From positions 1 through 57,084 of the forward strand of contig NZ_AFPB01000022.1 of assembly GCF_000218485.1 (NCBI RefSeq): 57,084 nt of DNA. Direction: 5' to 3'. Below the pieces are notes generated by a model, which did no database searches, was not told the origin of the DNA, and worked only from the letters and a program-made list of their open reading frames with translations. The translations under genes and the position numbers were made by a program. Positions 26,216 through 36,023 of the stretch are shown here, in pieces. Each line of letters opens with the position of its first letter. Position 1 is the first letter of the stretch. Origin of the DNA: Aquimarina agarivorans. GTDB taxonomy: Bacteria > Bacteroidota > Bacteroidia > Flavobacteriales > Flavobacteriaceae.

Positions 26216-26797
26216 ATGATCACTCATATTAGAGGGAAACTTATAGAAAAAAACCCAACAGATGTTGTAATAGACTGTAATGGTGTTGGTTATTTTTTGA
26301 ATATTTCATTGCATACTTATTCCTTAATTGGAGAAGGTGAATTGTTGCAGCTATATACGCACCTTCAGGTAAAAGAAGATGCACATACATTATACGGTTT
26401 TGTTGAAAAAGCTGAAAGAGACATTTTTAGGTTGTTATTGTCAGTTTCAGGAATTGGCTCAAGTACTGCTAGGACTATGTTGTCCTCCTTAAACCCAAAG
26501 CAGGTAAAGGATGCAATTGCTTTAGCGGATGTCGCTACCATTCAATCCGTAAAAGGAATAGGGGCAAAAACAGCTCAACGAGTTATTTTGGATTTAAAAG
26601 ATAAAGTGCTAAAACTGCATGAAGTTGATGAAGTTTCTTCGATTTCAGGCAATACCAACAAAGAAGAATCGTTATCAGCATTGGAGACTTTAGGATTTAA
26701 TAGAAAGATAGCTCAGAAAGTGGTAGAGAAAATTCTGACTTCGGAACCAAATCTTACTGTAGAAAACGTGATAAAACAAGCGCTAAAAAAATTATAG
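26216..26797 (+). CDS. ruvA: Holliday junction branch migration protein RuvA
   Basis: A 193-residue DNA-binding subunit of the RuvAB branch-migration complex. It has an N-terminal OB domain (MITHIRGKLIEKNPTDVVIDCNG), two helix-hairpin-helix motifs (LLSVSGIGSSTARTML, IQSVKGIGAKTAQRVILDLKDK) and a small C-terminal domain that contacts RuvB (ALETLGFNRKIAQKVVEKIL). The length is normal. sprA starts 4 bases after the stop codon, so the two are co-transcribed; this ruvA-sprA order is common in flavobacteria. Confidence 0.97.
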   Translation: MITHIRGKLIEKNPTDVVIDCNGVGYFLNISLHTYSLIGEGELLQLYTHLQVKEDAHTLYGFVEKAERDIFRLLLSVSGIGSSTARTMLSSLNPKQVKDAIALADVATIQSVKGIGAKTAQRVILDLKDKVLKLHEVDEVSSISGNTNKEESLSALETLGFNRKIAQKVVEKILTSEPNLTVENVIKQALKKL

Positions 26798-26801
26798 TCA
26801 T

Positions 26802-29800
26802 TTGCAACGAATAACACACCTACAATATAGAGTATGGATAGTTTTTATTGGACTTTTTGTACTTACAAATACTGATATTTTCGCACAAGAAAAAGAAGAA
26901 ACTGTCCGGGATTCAACAAGCACGACACATTCGTTTACAAAAATGTCGCTACCTGATCCTGATAGTATCGAAAGTAAATACGAATACGATCCAATAACAG
27001 ATCGATATAAATATTCTGAAAAATTAGGTGAATTTAGTATTAGGTATCCATTATATTTAACTCCGCAAGAATTTCAAAAATTGGTTCGGAAAGAACAAAT
27101 GAGAGATTACTTTAAGGAAAAAGTAAATGCGCTTACGGGTAAAAATGTGGATGAAGAAGAAAAAAGAAAAAATTTACTTCCTATTTTTTATGTAAATTCT
27201 GGTTTTTTCGAAACTATATTTGGTAGTAATGAAATTGAATTAATACCCCAAGGTTCAGTTGAAGTTGATTTGGGGATTTTATTTAACAAGACTGATAATC
27301 CTGCATTTTCACCTCAAAATCAAAGTAACTTTACCTTGGATTTTGATCAACGTATTAGTTTGAGTTTGCAAGGAAATATTGGTACTAGACTTTCAGTATT
27401 AGCAAATTACGATACCGAGTCTACCTTTGATTTCCAAAATCAACTTAAATTAGGGTATAATCCTAATGAGGATAGTATTCTTCAGGCACTTGAAATTGGT
27501 AATGTAAATTTACCTTTAAATAGTTCTTTGATTAGAGGAGCACAAAGTCTTTTTGGAGTAAAAGCACAATTGCAATTTGGAAGAACAACTGTAACAGGAG
27601 TATTTTCAGAACAAAAATCGGATACGCGATCAGTAAGTGTGCAAGGAGGAGGAAGAGTAGAAGATTTTGAGCAATTTGCAATAGATTATGATGAAAATAG
27701 GCACTATTTTTTAGCGCATTTTTTTAGGGATAATTATGACAGATCCTTAGCACAATATCCATTCATCAATTCAAATATTCAAATTACCAGAGTGCAGGTT
27801 TGGGTCACTAATCGCGCCAATAATGCCAGAGGATTTTCCAACGCGCGTAATGTAGTAGCCTTACAGGATTTAGGTGAATCTGATCCTGAAAATATAGGAA
27901 TGCAAATAGCGCCAAATACACCTCCAAGTGGCTTCTTAAGACCAGGAGTGACACCTAATAGTTTGCCTCAAAATGAAAATAATCAATTTGATCCTAATTT
28001 AATAGATCAAGCGGGTAGGGGATTTTTAAATTCCAGGATTCGTGACATTAATCAGGTAGATCAGGGGTTCAACGTGCCAGGATTCAATCCATCTCAAGTA
28101 TCTGATTACTCTAGGTTGGAAAATGCACGATTGTTAACTGAAAACCAGTATACCGTAAACACTCAGTTGGGATATGTTTCTTTAAATCAAAAGTTAGGTG
28201 ATAATGATATTTTAGCAGTAGCATTCCAATATACAAAGGACGGTGAGGTATTTCAAGTAGGTGAATTTGCAAACGATGGAGTAGCAAACACATCAGCAGA
28301 TACAACGAATGGTGAAGTAACCCCAGGGACAGATGATGTAGATAATGTTTCGCAAACGCAAGCGTTAATTGTTAAATTATTAAAATCGAATCAAGTTAAT
28401 GTGGCATTGCCATCCTGGGATTTAATGATGAAAAATATTTATAGTTTAGGTGTTTTTCGTCTGTCGCAGGAAGATTTTAATTTAAATATATTGTATACCG
28501 ATCCTTCACCAGTAAATTACTTAACTGAAGTAGGAAGCCAGACATTAGTGCCAAGAAACGGATTTGGGAACAGTCCAACTTTACTTAAAGTGCTAAACAT
28601 GGATAGGTTAAATATCAATAATGACCCAGTTAATGGAGGTGACGGTTTTTTTGATTATTTCCCTGGTTTAACCGTAGATCCTGAAAATGGACGAATTATA
28701 TTTACTACAGTGGAGCCTTTTGGGGAACACTTATTTAGGGCACTAAGTGCGCAACCTAATAACTTTGATTTAGAATATAATCCAGCTCAAAGAAACAGCT
28801 GGAATGCAGAACAACAAGAATATGTATTCGATCAATTATACTCAAATATTAAAATAGCTGCAAGAGAGGAGCAAGCAGATAAAAATAAATTTCAGCTTAA
28901 AGGACGATACAAAACATCAGGTCAGGATTGTATTAGTATAGGTGCATTTAATGTGCCGAGGGGTTCGGTCACAGTTACTGCAGGAGGGAGAGTCCTGCAG
29001 GAGGGGATTGATTTTTCGGTAAACTATCAAATTGGTTGTGTTGAAATTTTAGATCAGGCACTTAAGGAATCCAATACTCCAATTGATATCTCAACTGAAA
29101 ATAATGCAGTTTTTGGGCAACAAGTAAAACGTTTTTCGGGAGTTAATGTGGAGCATAAATTTTCGGAAGATTTTGTTGTTGGTGGTACGTTAATTAATTT
29201 AAAAGAACGTCCGTTAACTCAAAAATCAAACTTAAATTTTGAGCCTATAAACAATACTATTGTAGGTTTAAATACTAACTTTTCAACTGAGGTGCCTTTT
29301 TTAACCCGTATGGCTAACAAGTTGCCAAATGTAGATACGGAAGCGCCTTCAAACTTCTCATTCCGTGGGGAGTTTGCCTATTTGTTTGCAAATGCGCCTG
29401 ATGCGGCAGATTTTGATGGAGAAATTACCTCGTATGTCGATGACTTTGAAGGGTCTCAATCCAGAATAAGTATGATGTCACCACTTTCATGGGAATTATC
29501 GAGTGCACCTATAAATTTTGGAGGTGAAAGCGGAATTAACGGACTAGCAGCAGGAAATAAAAGGGCGGGACTTTCATGGTACAGTATCGATCCTGTATTT
29601 TACAATAACCGAAGACCCGATGGGATAACAAATGATGATATTTCATTGGCAAGTACTCGACGTATTAGTATTAACGAAATTTTTGGAGAACGTGAAATTG
29701 CACAAAACCAAACCAGAGCAATTTTTACCTTGGATTTAAATTATAGACCCAACGAAAAAGGTCCTTACAATTACGATACTAACAATAGTTTTGTTACTGA

Positions 29801-32800
29801 AGATAGAAATGCCAAATTTGGAGGAATTACCAGGGCTTTAACAACTACAAATTTTGAAGAGGCTAACATTGAGTTTTTAGAATTTTGGATGCTTAACCCT
29901 TACGTAGGTGATAGTCTTATAAATGACTTGAATGATTCAGGGAAACTTGTTTTTAATATTGGTAACATCAGTGAAGATGTATTAAAGGATGGTCGCAAGC
30001 AATACGAAAATGGACTTCCAGCCGAAAATTTTCCATTTACAGGTACAACTAATAATCAGCAATTTATTGAAGGATTGGGTGAGGGTGGGCGACCTATAGG
30101 AAGAATTCCTCAAAATCAATCATTGATATATGCATTTGATACCGAAGGTGGTGCCAGAACGATCCAGGATGCAGGTTTTGATGGTCTTAAGGATGATCAG
30201 GAGCTAATAGCCTTTAATGCATTTAATGTAGATGCTGAGGATCCATCAAATGATAACTATCAGTCCTTTTTGCAAGCAAATGGAGGTATCGTTGAACGTT
30301 ACCAAAGGTTTAATGGAATCGATGGAAATTCATTTACTGAGGTGTCTAATGATAATAGAGGGAGTACCACTGTGCCCACAGTAGAGGATGTGAATAGGGA
30401 TAATACCATGGATGATATTAATAGTTATTTTGAATATACTATAGATATCAGCAGAAATGTGCTAAACAAAAACAATCCTTTAATTTCTAGTGTGGTTGCT
30501 GGTAATGCTAATACACCTAATGGAAATACAGTGCCCTATGAGTGGATACAATTCAAAATTCCATTAAATAATGACGATTTAAATAGATCGCAAAATTCTA
30601 CGGAAAAGTTACGAACTTCGGAAGGGGGAGCTTCAAACCTGCGTTCAGCGCGATTTATGCGTATGTTTGTGTCTGGATTTCAGGAGGAAACCTTGCTTCG
30701 TTTAGGAACTCTTGATCTGGTTCGTAGTAATTATGTTAGGTATGAGGTAACCTCTCGTGATGGGATAGATACTGAAGGGCTAAACGTAAGTGCAGAAGGT
30801 GGAGTAACTGACCCTACATTTTTTGAAGCTTCTTCTGTAAGTATAGAAGAAAATCCAGATTACAAAACACCACCAGGAATTGTTAGAGAACAACTAAATA
30901 ATAACAATACTATTTTATCGCAAGATGAACGTTCATTAGCGTTAACGGTAAATGACTTGCAGGCTCAAGATGGTCGAGCAATGTTTAATAATTTTAATAT
31001 AGACATGCGTCAGTATGAAAATTTGCAATTATTCATTCATGCAGAAGATTTACCTGGTCAAGATTTACTTGATGATAAAGATGTTAGTGCCATTATAAGA
31101 ATTGGAAATGATTTTACCGATAATTTTTATCAAATTGAACTTCCGTTAGAAGTGAGTCAAGGAGTTTCTCAATCACAATTATGGCCAGAAAATAATAACT
31201 TTAATTTATCCCTGGATTTACTACAAAGGATTAAAGCAAGAGTAAAGTCACTACCCACAGCTGAAAGGCAAGAGTTATTATTTTTTAACGAGAATCTAGA
31301 GCAACTAACCAAAGAAGATGTGCCTGATCTTGGCGAGCTTAAAATTGGTATTAAAGGGAATCCTAGTTTTGGAAATGTACGCGTACTAATGCTAGGGGTG
31401 AAAAATAATTTAATTGGAGACGACATCACAAATAACCGAAGCGTTCAAGTGTGGTTTAATGAAATGCGTTTGAGTGGACTTCGAAATCAAGGGGGGTGGG
31501 CAGCTGTTGCCAACGTAGATGCAAATATTGCTGATTTTGCTAATATTACGGCTTCTGGTCGATTAAGTACTATTGGATTTGGCGGTGTAGAGCAAGGGCC
31601 AAATGAACGAAGCACCGATGATATTAAACAATATGACTTTACAACTAGTGTGCAACTTGGGCAATTGTTTCCTAAAAAATGGGGGTTCCAAATCCCGGTA
31701 ACATATAGCAGGGGCGAGGAGTTAATTACGCCACAGTATGATCCTTTAGATCAGGATTTGATTTTGGAAGATGTATTAGATAATGCAGGTGATGAAAGAG
31801 ATGCTATTGAAGAACGCTCCACAGATTACACTAAAAGGCAGAGTGTTAGTTTAATTGGTTTGCGAAAAGAACGTACAGGAGAGAAAAAACCAATGCCTTA
31901 TGATGTTGAAAACCTTAGTTTTTCTACCACATACAACCAAACTGATCACCGCGATTTCGAAATAGAAAAGTCTTTGGATCAAAGTTTTAATGCCAATGTC
32001 ACCTACAATTATAGTTTTGTGCCGTGGAATATTGAGCCATTGAAAAAGATCAAATTTTTAAGCAAGTCTAAGCATTTGGCGTTTTTAAAGGATTTCAATT
32101 TTAACCCTTTTCCAACAAATATAAGTGTCAACTCAGGTTTAAATAGGCGATTTAATAGCCAGCAATTTAGAGATGTTCTAGCCACACCAGGAAGCATACA
32201 AATACCAGCGTTAAAACAACGAAACTTTTTGTTTGATTGGCAATACGCATTGAATTACAATTTAACAAAATCTTTAAATTTCAATTTCACTTCTTCGGTA
32301 AATAGAATTGTTAGGAATTATCTGGATGATGACAATAACGTCATTGATGATATTGGAATTTGGGATGGATTGACTAATATTGGAGATCCAAACAATCACA
32401 ATCAGAGTTTGCAGGCTAATTATGAATTGCCATTCAAAAAGTTTCCTGCCTTAGCATTTATAAAATCGGCGTATTCGTACACAGGTAATTTTCAGTGGCA
32501 AAAGGGTAGTGATATTTTTAGGAGTTTGGAAGATCCAGAAACTGGAGAGGTTATTCCTGATCAAGGAAATACCATTCAAAATTCCGGAGTACATCGTTTA
32601 AATACAGCATTAGATTTATCTAAATTCTATAAAGGAATAGGTTTGGTAAAAAAGACTTCCAACCAAAAGAAAAAGAAACGAAAAAAGAAAAAGAAAGATT
32701 CTTTAGGTGTAAAAACAGTAAAAGTAGCGCCAAGGACTATTGCTGATCGTAGAAAAATAAATTCTAAAAAATTAAGTACTAAAAATAAAATTTATAATAC

Positions 32801-34166
32801 GGGGATTAGCATTGTAACAATGCTGAAAAGGTTAAACATCAATTTCCAAAATGATGCGGGAACAGTATTGCCAGGATATACTAATGATATTGGGTTTTTA
32901 GGTACGTTGAAACCATCATCAGGTTTTGTTTTTGGGGGTCAGGCCGATGTAAGGCAGGAGGCTGCTCGTAGGGGATGGTTGACAATTTATGATGAGTTTA
33001 ACCAGCAATATCAAAATAGAACAGCGAACCAAATAGATGTGCAAGGAACGGTAGAGCCTTTAAAAAATTTCAAGATAGACATTACCGCTAATAGAGCTAA
33101 ATCAACAACTTATACGGAAAATTATATAGTGGATGTAATTGCAGATAGTCAGTTTGAATATAACTCGCTTACACCTAATACGTTTGGAAATTACAGTATT
33201 TCTACAATTTTAATTAAAACGGCATTCCAAAAAAGTAATGAGACTACCTCACAAGCTTTCGAAGATTTTAAGGCGAATAGAGTAATAATTGCAAACAGAT
33301 TAGCAGGACCCAATGCCCCTAGGGCTTTAGATGCCAATGGCAATGAAACAATTTACCCTGTAGGTTATGGGCCAAATAATCAGGCGGTATTATTACCTGC
33401 TTTTTTAGCAGCGTATTCAGGGAATAGTGCTGATAACATTAGTACAGGATCTTTTAGAGATATACCATTGCCTAATTGGAGCATGAAATATACAGGCTTA
33501 ATGAAAATGAAATGGTTTAAAAAACGATTTAAGCGTTTTTCGTTGGCGCATGCCTATCGTTCGGATTTTACCATTAATCGTTTTCAGTCTAATTTAGAAT
33601 TTAATGCCAACGATGTTGGGGATGAACGCTTTGATCAAGGAGGTAATATTAAAAATGAGTTACTGTTTGGAAACGTTAACCTAACGGAGCAATTCAGTCC
33701 CTTATTAAAGGTTGATTTGGAAACGAAAAGCTCAGTTAAAGTGTCTACCGAAATAAGAAGAGATCGTGCTTTATCTTTTAGTTTCGATAATAGTTTGCTG
33801 ACTGAGGTCAAAGGAAGTGAGTATGTTATTGGGTTGGGGTACCGTGTAAAGGATATTACATTTGGTACTCGATTTGGTAGTTCAAGTGGCCGCCGAAGAA
33901 TTATAAAAAGTGATTTAAACTTAAAAGCAGATTTATCGTTACGTCAAAACGAAACGGTTATTCGTAATCTTGAAGTTGACAACAGCCAAGTAACCTCGGG
34001 ACAAGATATTTATAGTTTGCGCGTAACGGCGGATTATGCCTTAAGTAAAAACCTGACGGCTTTATTTTTCTACGACCACTCATTTTCTCAATTTTCGGTA
34101 TCCACGGCATTTCCGCAAACAAATATCCGAAGCGGGTTTACTTTGCGATATAACTTTGGGAATTAA
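26802..34166 (+). CDS. sprA: SprA (Sov), outer-membrane translocon of the type IX secretion system
   Basis: A 2454-residue giant outer-membrane barrel. SprA homologues form the 36-strand channel through which folded cargo with a C-terminal sorting domain crosses the outer membrane, also needed for gliding motility in relatives. The sequence shows a signal peptide (about 1-29, ending IFAQ), SprA-type segments such as YVDDFEGSQSRISMMSPLSW, and many alternating strands to the C-terminal GFTLRYNFGN. A Lys-rich stretch (KKKKRKKKKK, near residue 1960) lies between barrel strands. The start must be TTG at 26802: an upstream in-frame stop precludes extension and the next Met lies beyond the signal peptide. 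Two likely cargo proteins are encoded at 13695-18518. Confidence 0.96.
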   Translation: MQRITHLQYRVWIVFIGLFVLTNTDIFAQEKEETVRDSTSTTHSFTKMSLPDPDSIESKYEYDPITDRYKYSEKLGEFSIRYPLYLTPQEFQKLVRKEQMRDYFKEKVNALTGKNVDEEEKRKNLLPIFYVNSGFFETIFGSNEIELIPQGSVEVDLGILFNKTDNPAFSPQNQSNFTLDFDQRISLSLQGNIGTRLSVLANYDTESTFDFQNQLKLGYNPNEDSILQALEIGNVNLPLNSSLIRGAQSLFGVKAQLQFGRTTVTGVFSEQKSDTRSVSVQGGGRVEDFEQFAIDYDENRHYFLAHFFRDNYDRSLAQYPFINSNIQITRVQVWVTNRANNARGFSNARNVVALQDLGESDPENIGMQIAPNTPPSGFLRPGVTPNSLPQNENNQFDPNLIDQAGRGFLNSRIRDINQVDQGFNVPGFNPSQVSDYSRLENARLLTENQYTVNTQLGYVSLNQKLGDNDILAVAFQYTKDGEVFQVGEFANDGVANTSADTTNGEVTPGTDDVDNVSQTQALIVKLLKSNQVNVALPSWDLMMKNIYSLGVFRLSQEDFNLNILYTDPSPVNYLTEVGSQTLVPRNGFGNSPTLLKVLNMDRLNINNDPVNGGDGFFDYFPGLTVDPENGRIIFTTVEPFGEHLFRALSAQPNNFDLEYNPAQRNSWNAEQQEYVFDQLYSNIKIAAREEQADKNKFQLKGRYKTSGQDCISIGAFNVPRGSVTVTAGGRVLQEGIDFSVNYQIGCVEILDQALKESNTPIDISTENNAVFGQQVKRFSGVNVEHKFSEDFVVGGTLINLKERPLTQKSNLNFEPINNTIVGLNTNFSTEVPFLTRMANKLPNVDTEAPSNFSFRGEFAYLFANAPDAADFDGEITSYVDDFEGSQSRISMMSPLSWELSSAPINFGGESGINGLAAGNKRAGLSWYSIDPVFYNNRRPDGITNDDISLASTRRISINEIFGEREIAQNQTRAIFTLDLNYRPNEKGPYNYDTNNSFVTEDRNAKFGGITRALTTTNFEEANIEFLEFWMLNPYVGDSLINDLNDSGKLVFNIGNISEDVLKDGRKQYENGLPAENFPFTGTTNNQQFIEGLGEGGRPIGRIPQNQSLIYAFDTEGGARTIQDAGFDGLKDDQELIAFNAFNVDAEDPSNDNYQSFLQANGGIVERYQRFNGIDGNSFTEVSNDNRGSTTVPTVEDVNRDNTMDDINSYFEYTIDISRNVLNKNNPLISSVVAGNANTPNGNTVPYEWIQFKIPLNNDDLNRSQNSTEKLRTSEGGASNLRSARFMRMFVSGFQEETLLRLGTLDLVRSNYVRYEVTSRDGIDTEGLNVSAEGGVTDPTFFEASSVSIEENPDYKTPPGIVREQLNNNNTILSQDERSLALTVNDLQAQDGRAMFNNFNIDMRQYENLQLFIHAEDLPGQDLLDDKDVSAIIRIGNDFTDNFYQIELPLEVSQGVSQSQLWPENNNFNLSLDLLQRIKARVKSLPTAERQELLFFNENLEQLTKEDVPDLGELKIGIKGNPSFGNVRVLMLGVKNNLIGDDITNNRSVQVWFNEMRLSGLRNQGGWAAVANVDANIADFANITASGRLSTIGFGGVEQGPNERSTDDIKQYDFTTSVQLGQLFPKKWGFQIPVTYSRGEELITPQYDPLDQDLILEDVLDNAGDERDAIEERSTDYTKRQSVSLIGLRKERTGEKKPMPYDVENLSFSTTYNQTDHRDFEIEKSLDQSFNANVTYNYSFVPWNIEPLKKIKFLSKSKHLAFLKDFNFNPFPTNISVNSGLNRRFNSQQFRDVLATPGSIQIPALKQRNFLFDWQYALNYNLTKSLNFNFTSSVNRIVRNYLDDDNNVIDDIGIWDGLTNIGDPNNHNQSLQANYELPFKKFPALAFIKSAYSYTGNFQWQKGSDIFRSLEDPETGEVIPDQGNTIQNSGVHRLNTALDLSKFYKGIGLVKKTSNQKKKKRKKKKKDSLGVKTVKVAPRTIADRRKINSKKLSTKNKIYNTGISIVTMLKRLNINFQNDAGTVLPGYTNDIGFLGTLKPSSGFVFGGQADVRQEAARRGWLTIYDEFNQQYQNRTANQIDVQGTVEPLKNFKIDITANRAKSTTYTENYIVDVIADSQFEYNSLTPNTFGNYSISTILIKTAFQKSNETTSQAFEDFKANRVIIANRLAGPNAPRALDANGNETIYPVGYGPNNQAVLLPAFLAAYSGNSADNISTGSFRDIPLPNWSMKYTGLMKMKWFKKRFKRFSLAHAYRSDFTINRFQSNLEFNANDVGDERFDQGGNIKNELLFGNVNLTEQFSPLLKVDLETKSSVKVSTEIRRDRALSFSFDNSLLTEVKGSEYVIGLGYRVKDITFGTRFGSSSGRRRIIKSDLNLKADLSLRQNETVIRNLEVDNSQVTSGQDIYSLRVTADYALSKNLTALFFYDHSFSQFSVSTAFPQTNIRSGFTLRYNFGN

Positions 34167-34289
34167 ATTTTCTTAAAAAAATAAAATAGTTGTTTAAATA
34201 AATTATTATAATGTTTAATTTGCAGTGTCGACTTAGTAGGTATACTACAGTTGATTTGTTATCAATTAAAAATAATTTAAAGCTTTTTT

Positions 34290-34670
34290 ATGGAATTTCC
34301 TTCAGAATTAAAATATACAAAGGAACACGAATGGGTGAGCATTGATGGAGATGTAGCAATTATTGGTATCACTGACTTCGCACAAAGCGAATTAGGAGAT
34401 ATCGTATACGTTGAAGTGGAAACAGTTGATGAAACCTTAGATCAGGATGAAGTTTTTGGCAGTGTTGAAGCGGTAAAAACAGTATCAGACTTATTCTTGC
34501 CCCTTTCGGGAGAAATTATTGAATTCAATGAAGGTTTGGAGGATGATCCAGAACTTGTAAATACAGATCCATATGGCAAAGGTTGGATGATTAAACTTAA
34601 AATAAGCGATTCAAGGCAAATTGATGGTCTTATGAGTGCTGAAGATTATAAAGCTTTAGTAAATGCGTAA
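34290..34670 (+). CDS. gcvH: Glycine cleavage system H protein
   Basis: A 126-residue lipoyl carrier that shuttles the aminomethyl group between the P, T and L proteins. The lipoylation site is Lys63 in FGSVEAVKTVSDLF, and YTKEHEWV and the C-terminal GKGWMIKLKI are also conserved. It is followed by a VanZ-like gene overlapping its end by 8 bp, so the two are translationally coupled. No other glycine cleavage gene lies in the window. Confidence 0.97.
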   Translation: MEFPSELKYTKEHEWVSIDGDVAIIGITDFAQSELGDIVYVEVETVDETLDQDEVFGSVEAVKTVSDLFLPLSGEIIEFNEGLEDDPELVNTDPYGKGWMIKLKISDSRQIDGLMSAEDYKALVNA

Positions 34671-35076
34671 TGCATTAGCGATTCTTGCTTACAGCTATGG
34701 GATTTTTATTGTAGTAGCTTCGTTGGCAAAATTTGTTATTCATGTATTTCCAGATGGAGTTCCAAATAGTGATAAATATGCACATGCTGCAGCTTACATG
34801 GTTTTTGTAATTATATGGGGAGCGTATTTAAATAGTAAAACTTCAGAGGAATCCAAAGTAGGCTTTGTAAAACAATTAGTAAAAGCCTTTTTTATAGCTG
34901 TAGTTTTAGGAGTCTTTATGGAATTTGCGCAATGGGGATTAACATCATACAGGCAGTTCGATGTGTTGGATATGCTTGCAAATACATTAGGAGCAGCTTT
35001 AGGATTACTTATTATGCGTTTATCAATAAAATATTTAGTTTTAATAAAAAAAGTGGGTATTAGATTTTTTAAATAG
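34663..35076 (+). CDS. VanZ-like small membrane protein
   Basis: A 137-residue integral membrane protein with about four hydrophobic segments. The VanZ-like pattern is DKYAHAAAYMVFVIIWGAYL near the middle and FMEFAQWGLTSYRQFDVLDMLANTLGAALG in the second half, with the conserved E-Q-R-D polar residues between helices. Family members are small membrane proteins of poorly defined envelope function. It overlaps gcvH by 8 bp and precedes tonB by 44 bp; this order is conserved among flavobacteria in my memory. Confidence 0.85.
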   Translation: MRNALAILAYSYGIFIVVASLAKFVIHVFPDGVPNSDKYAHAAAYMVFVIIWGAYLNSKTSEESKVGFVKQLVKAFFIAVVLGVFMEFAQWGLTSYRQFDVLDMLANTLGAALGLLIMRLSIKYLVLIKKVGIRFFK

Positions 35077-35120
35077 CTAATAATTTAGCTATTTTTACTC
35101 ACGACTAACGAATAGATCTT

Positions 35121-35858
35121 ATGAATTTAAAAAAGAATCCAAAAGCTGACTTAAGGAGCAAAAGCACGCTTTTTTTTCAGGTAGGCTTAATAGTGGTTCT
35201 GTTATTGACTTGGGGAGGTATTGAATATAAAACCTACGACCGTCAAATAATAGAAGAAGAGGAGTTTGAACTTGTTGTAGAAGAAGAAGAGGATATTCCT
35301 ATCACAAAAATGGTTTTTAGAAAACCACCACCGCCACCGCCACCGCCACCATCTATCGAAATTATTGAAGTAATTGATGATAAAGAGCCAGAGCCAGAAA
35401 CTGTTTTTGAAGAAACTGATGTAGAAGAGGAGGAAGATATCCCTGATGAAGTGCCTGACTTTACTGCTGATGAAGGTGATGGCGAGGAAGAGATTGGTGA
35501 TGTGCCATTTGCTTTAATTTCAGAATCACCAACATTTCCAGGGTGCGAAAAGGAAAGAGGGAACTCGGCAAAAAAAGCATGTATGGAAAAAAAGATCCAA
35601 AAGTTTGTGAATCGTAAATTCAATACTGATTTAGGTTCGGAACTTGGATTGTCAGGAGTACAGCGAATTTTTGTAATGTTTAAAATTGATAAAAAAGGTG
35701 ATATTGTTGATGTAAGAGCAAGAGCGCCACATCCAAAATTGATGAAAGAAGCACAACGTGTTGTTTCATTATTACCTAAAATGAAGCCAGGAAAACAAAG
35801 AGATAAAACAGTTGGTGTATTGTATAATTTACCAATAACGTTTAGAGTAGAAGATTAA
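35121..35858 (+). CDS. tonB: TonB-family energy transducer
   Basis: A 245-residue protein with a single N-terminal anchor (about 17-33), an acidic periplasmic spacer with a run of nine prolines (about residues 70-80) and many Glu/Asp, and a C-terminal TonB domain (about 160-245). The last domain contains VQRIFVMFKIDKKGDIVDVR and LPKMKPGKQRDKTVGVLYNLPITFRV. It should link ExbB/ExbD proton flow to outer-membrane transporters; no exbB or exbD gene lies nearby. A strong terminator follows at 35879-35909. Confidence 0.93.
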   Translation: MNLKKNPKADLRSKSTLFFQVGLIVVLLLTWGGIEYKTYDRQIIEEEEFELVVEEEEDIPITKMVFRKPPPPPPPPPSIEIIEVIDDKEPEPETVFEETDVEEEEDIPDEVPDFTADEGDGEEEIGDVPFALISESPTFPGCEKERGNSAKKACMEKKIQKFVNRKFNTDLGSELGLSGVQRIFVMFKIDKKGDIVDVRARAPHPKLMKEAQRVVSLLPKMKPGKQRDKTVGVLYNLPITFRVED

Positions 35859-35878
35859 TTTCTATTTTGTTGAAAATG

Positions 35879-35909
35879 AAAAAAGACTACCAATATGGTG
35901 GTCTTTTTT
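35879..35909 (+). terminator. Terminator after tonB
   Basis: Stem AAAAAGACTACC / GGTGGTCTTTTT with one G-T pair, a short loop (AATAT) and a T6 run, 20 bp after the stop codon. Confidence 0.85.
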
Positions 35910-35959
35910 GTTTTGGCAAACAACCAAAGTGTCACAATTGTTAATACCTTGTAGAAATA

Positions 35960-35990
35960 TTGTGGGTAAGGTTTTTATGGGCTATCTTTG
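35960..35990 (+). promoter_or_regulatory. Promoter of the cyoE-cytochrome oxidase operon
   Basis: A -33 TTG at 35960-35962 and a -7 box TATCTTTG at 35983-35990 with 20 bases between, matching the Bacteroidota consensus. The cyoE start is 33 bases further on. Confidence 0.65.
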
Positions 35991-36023
35991 CACCTCAAAA
36001 AAATGACCTAATAATCGCCAATT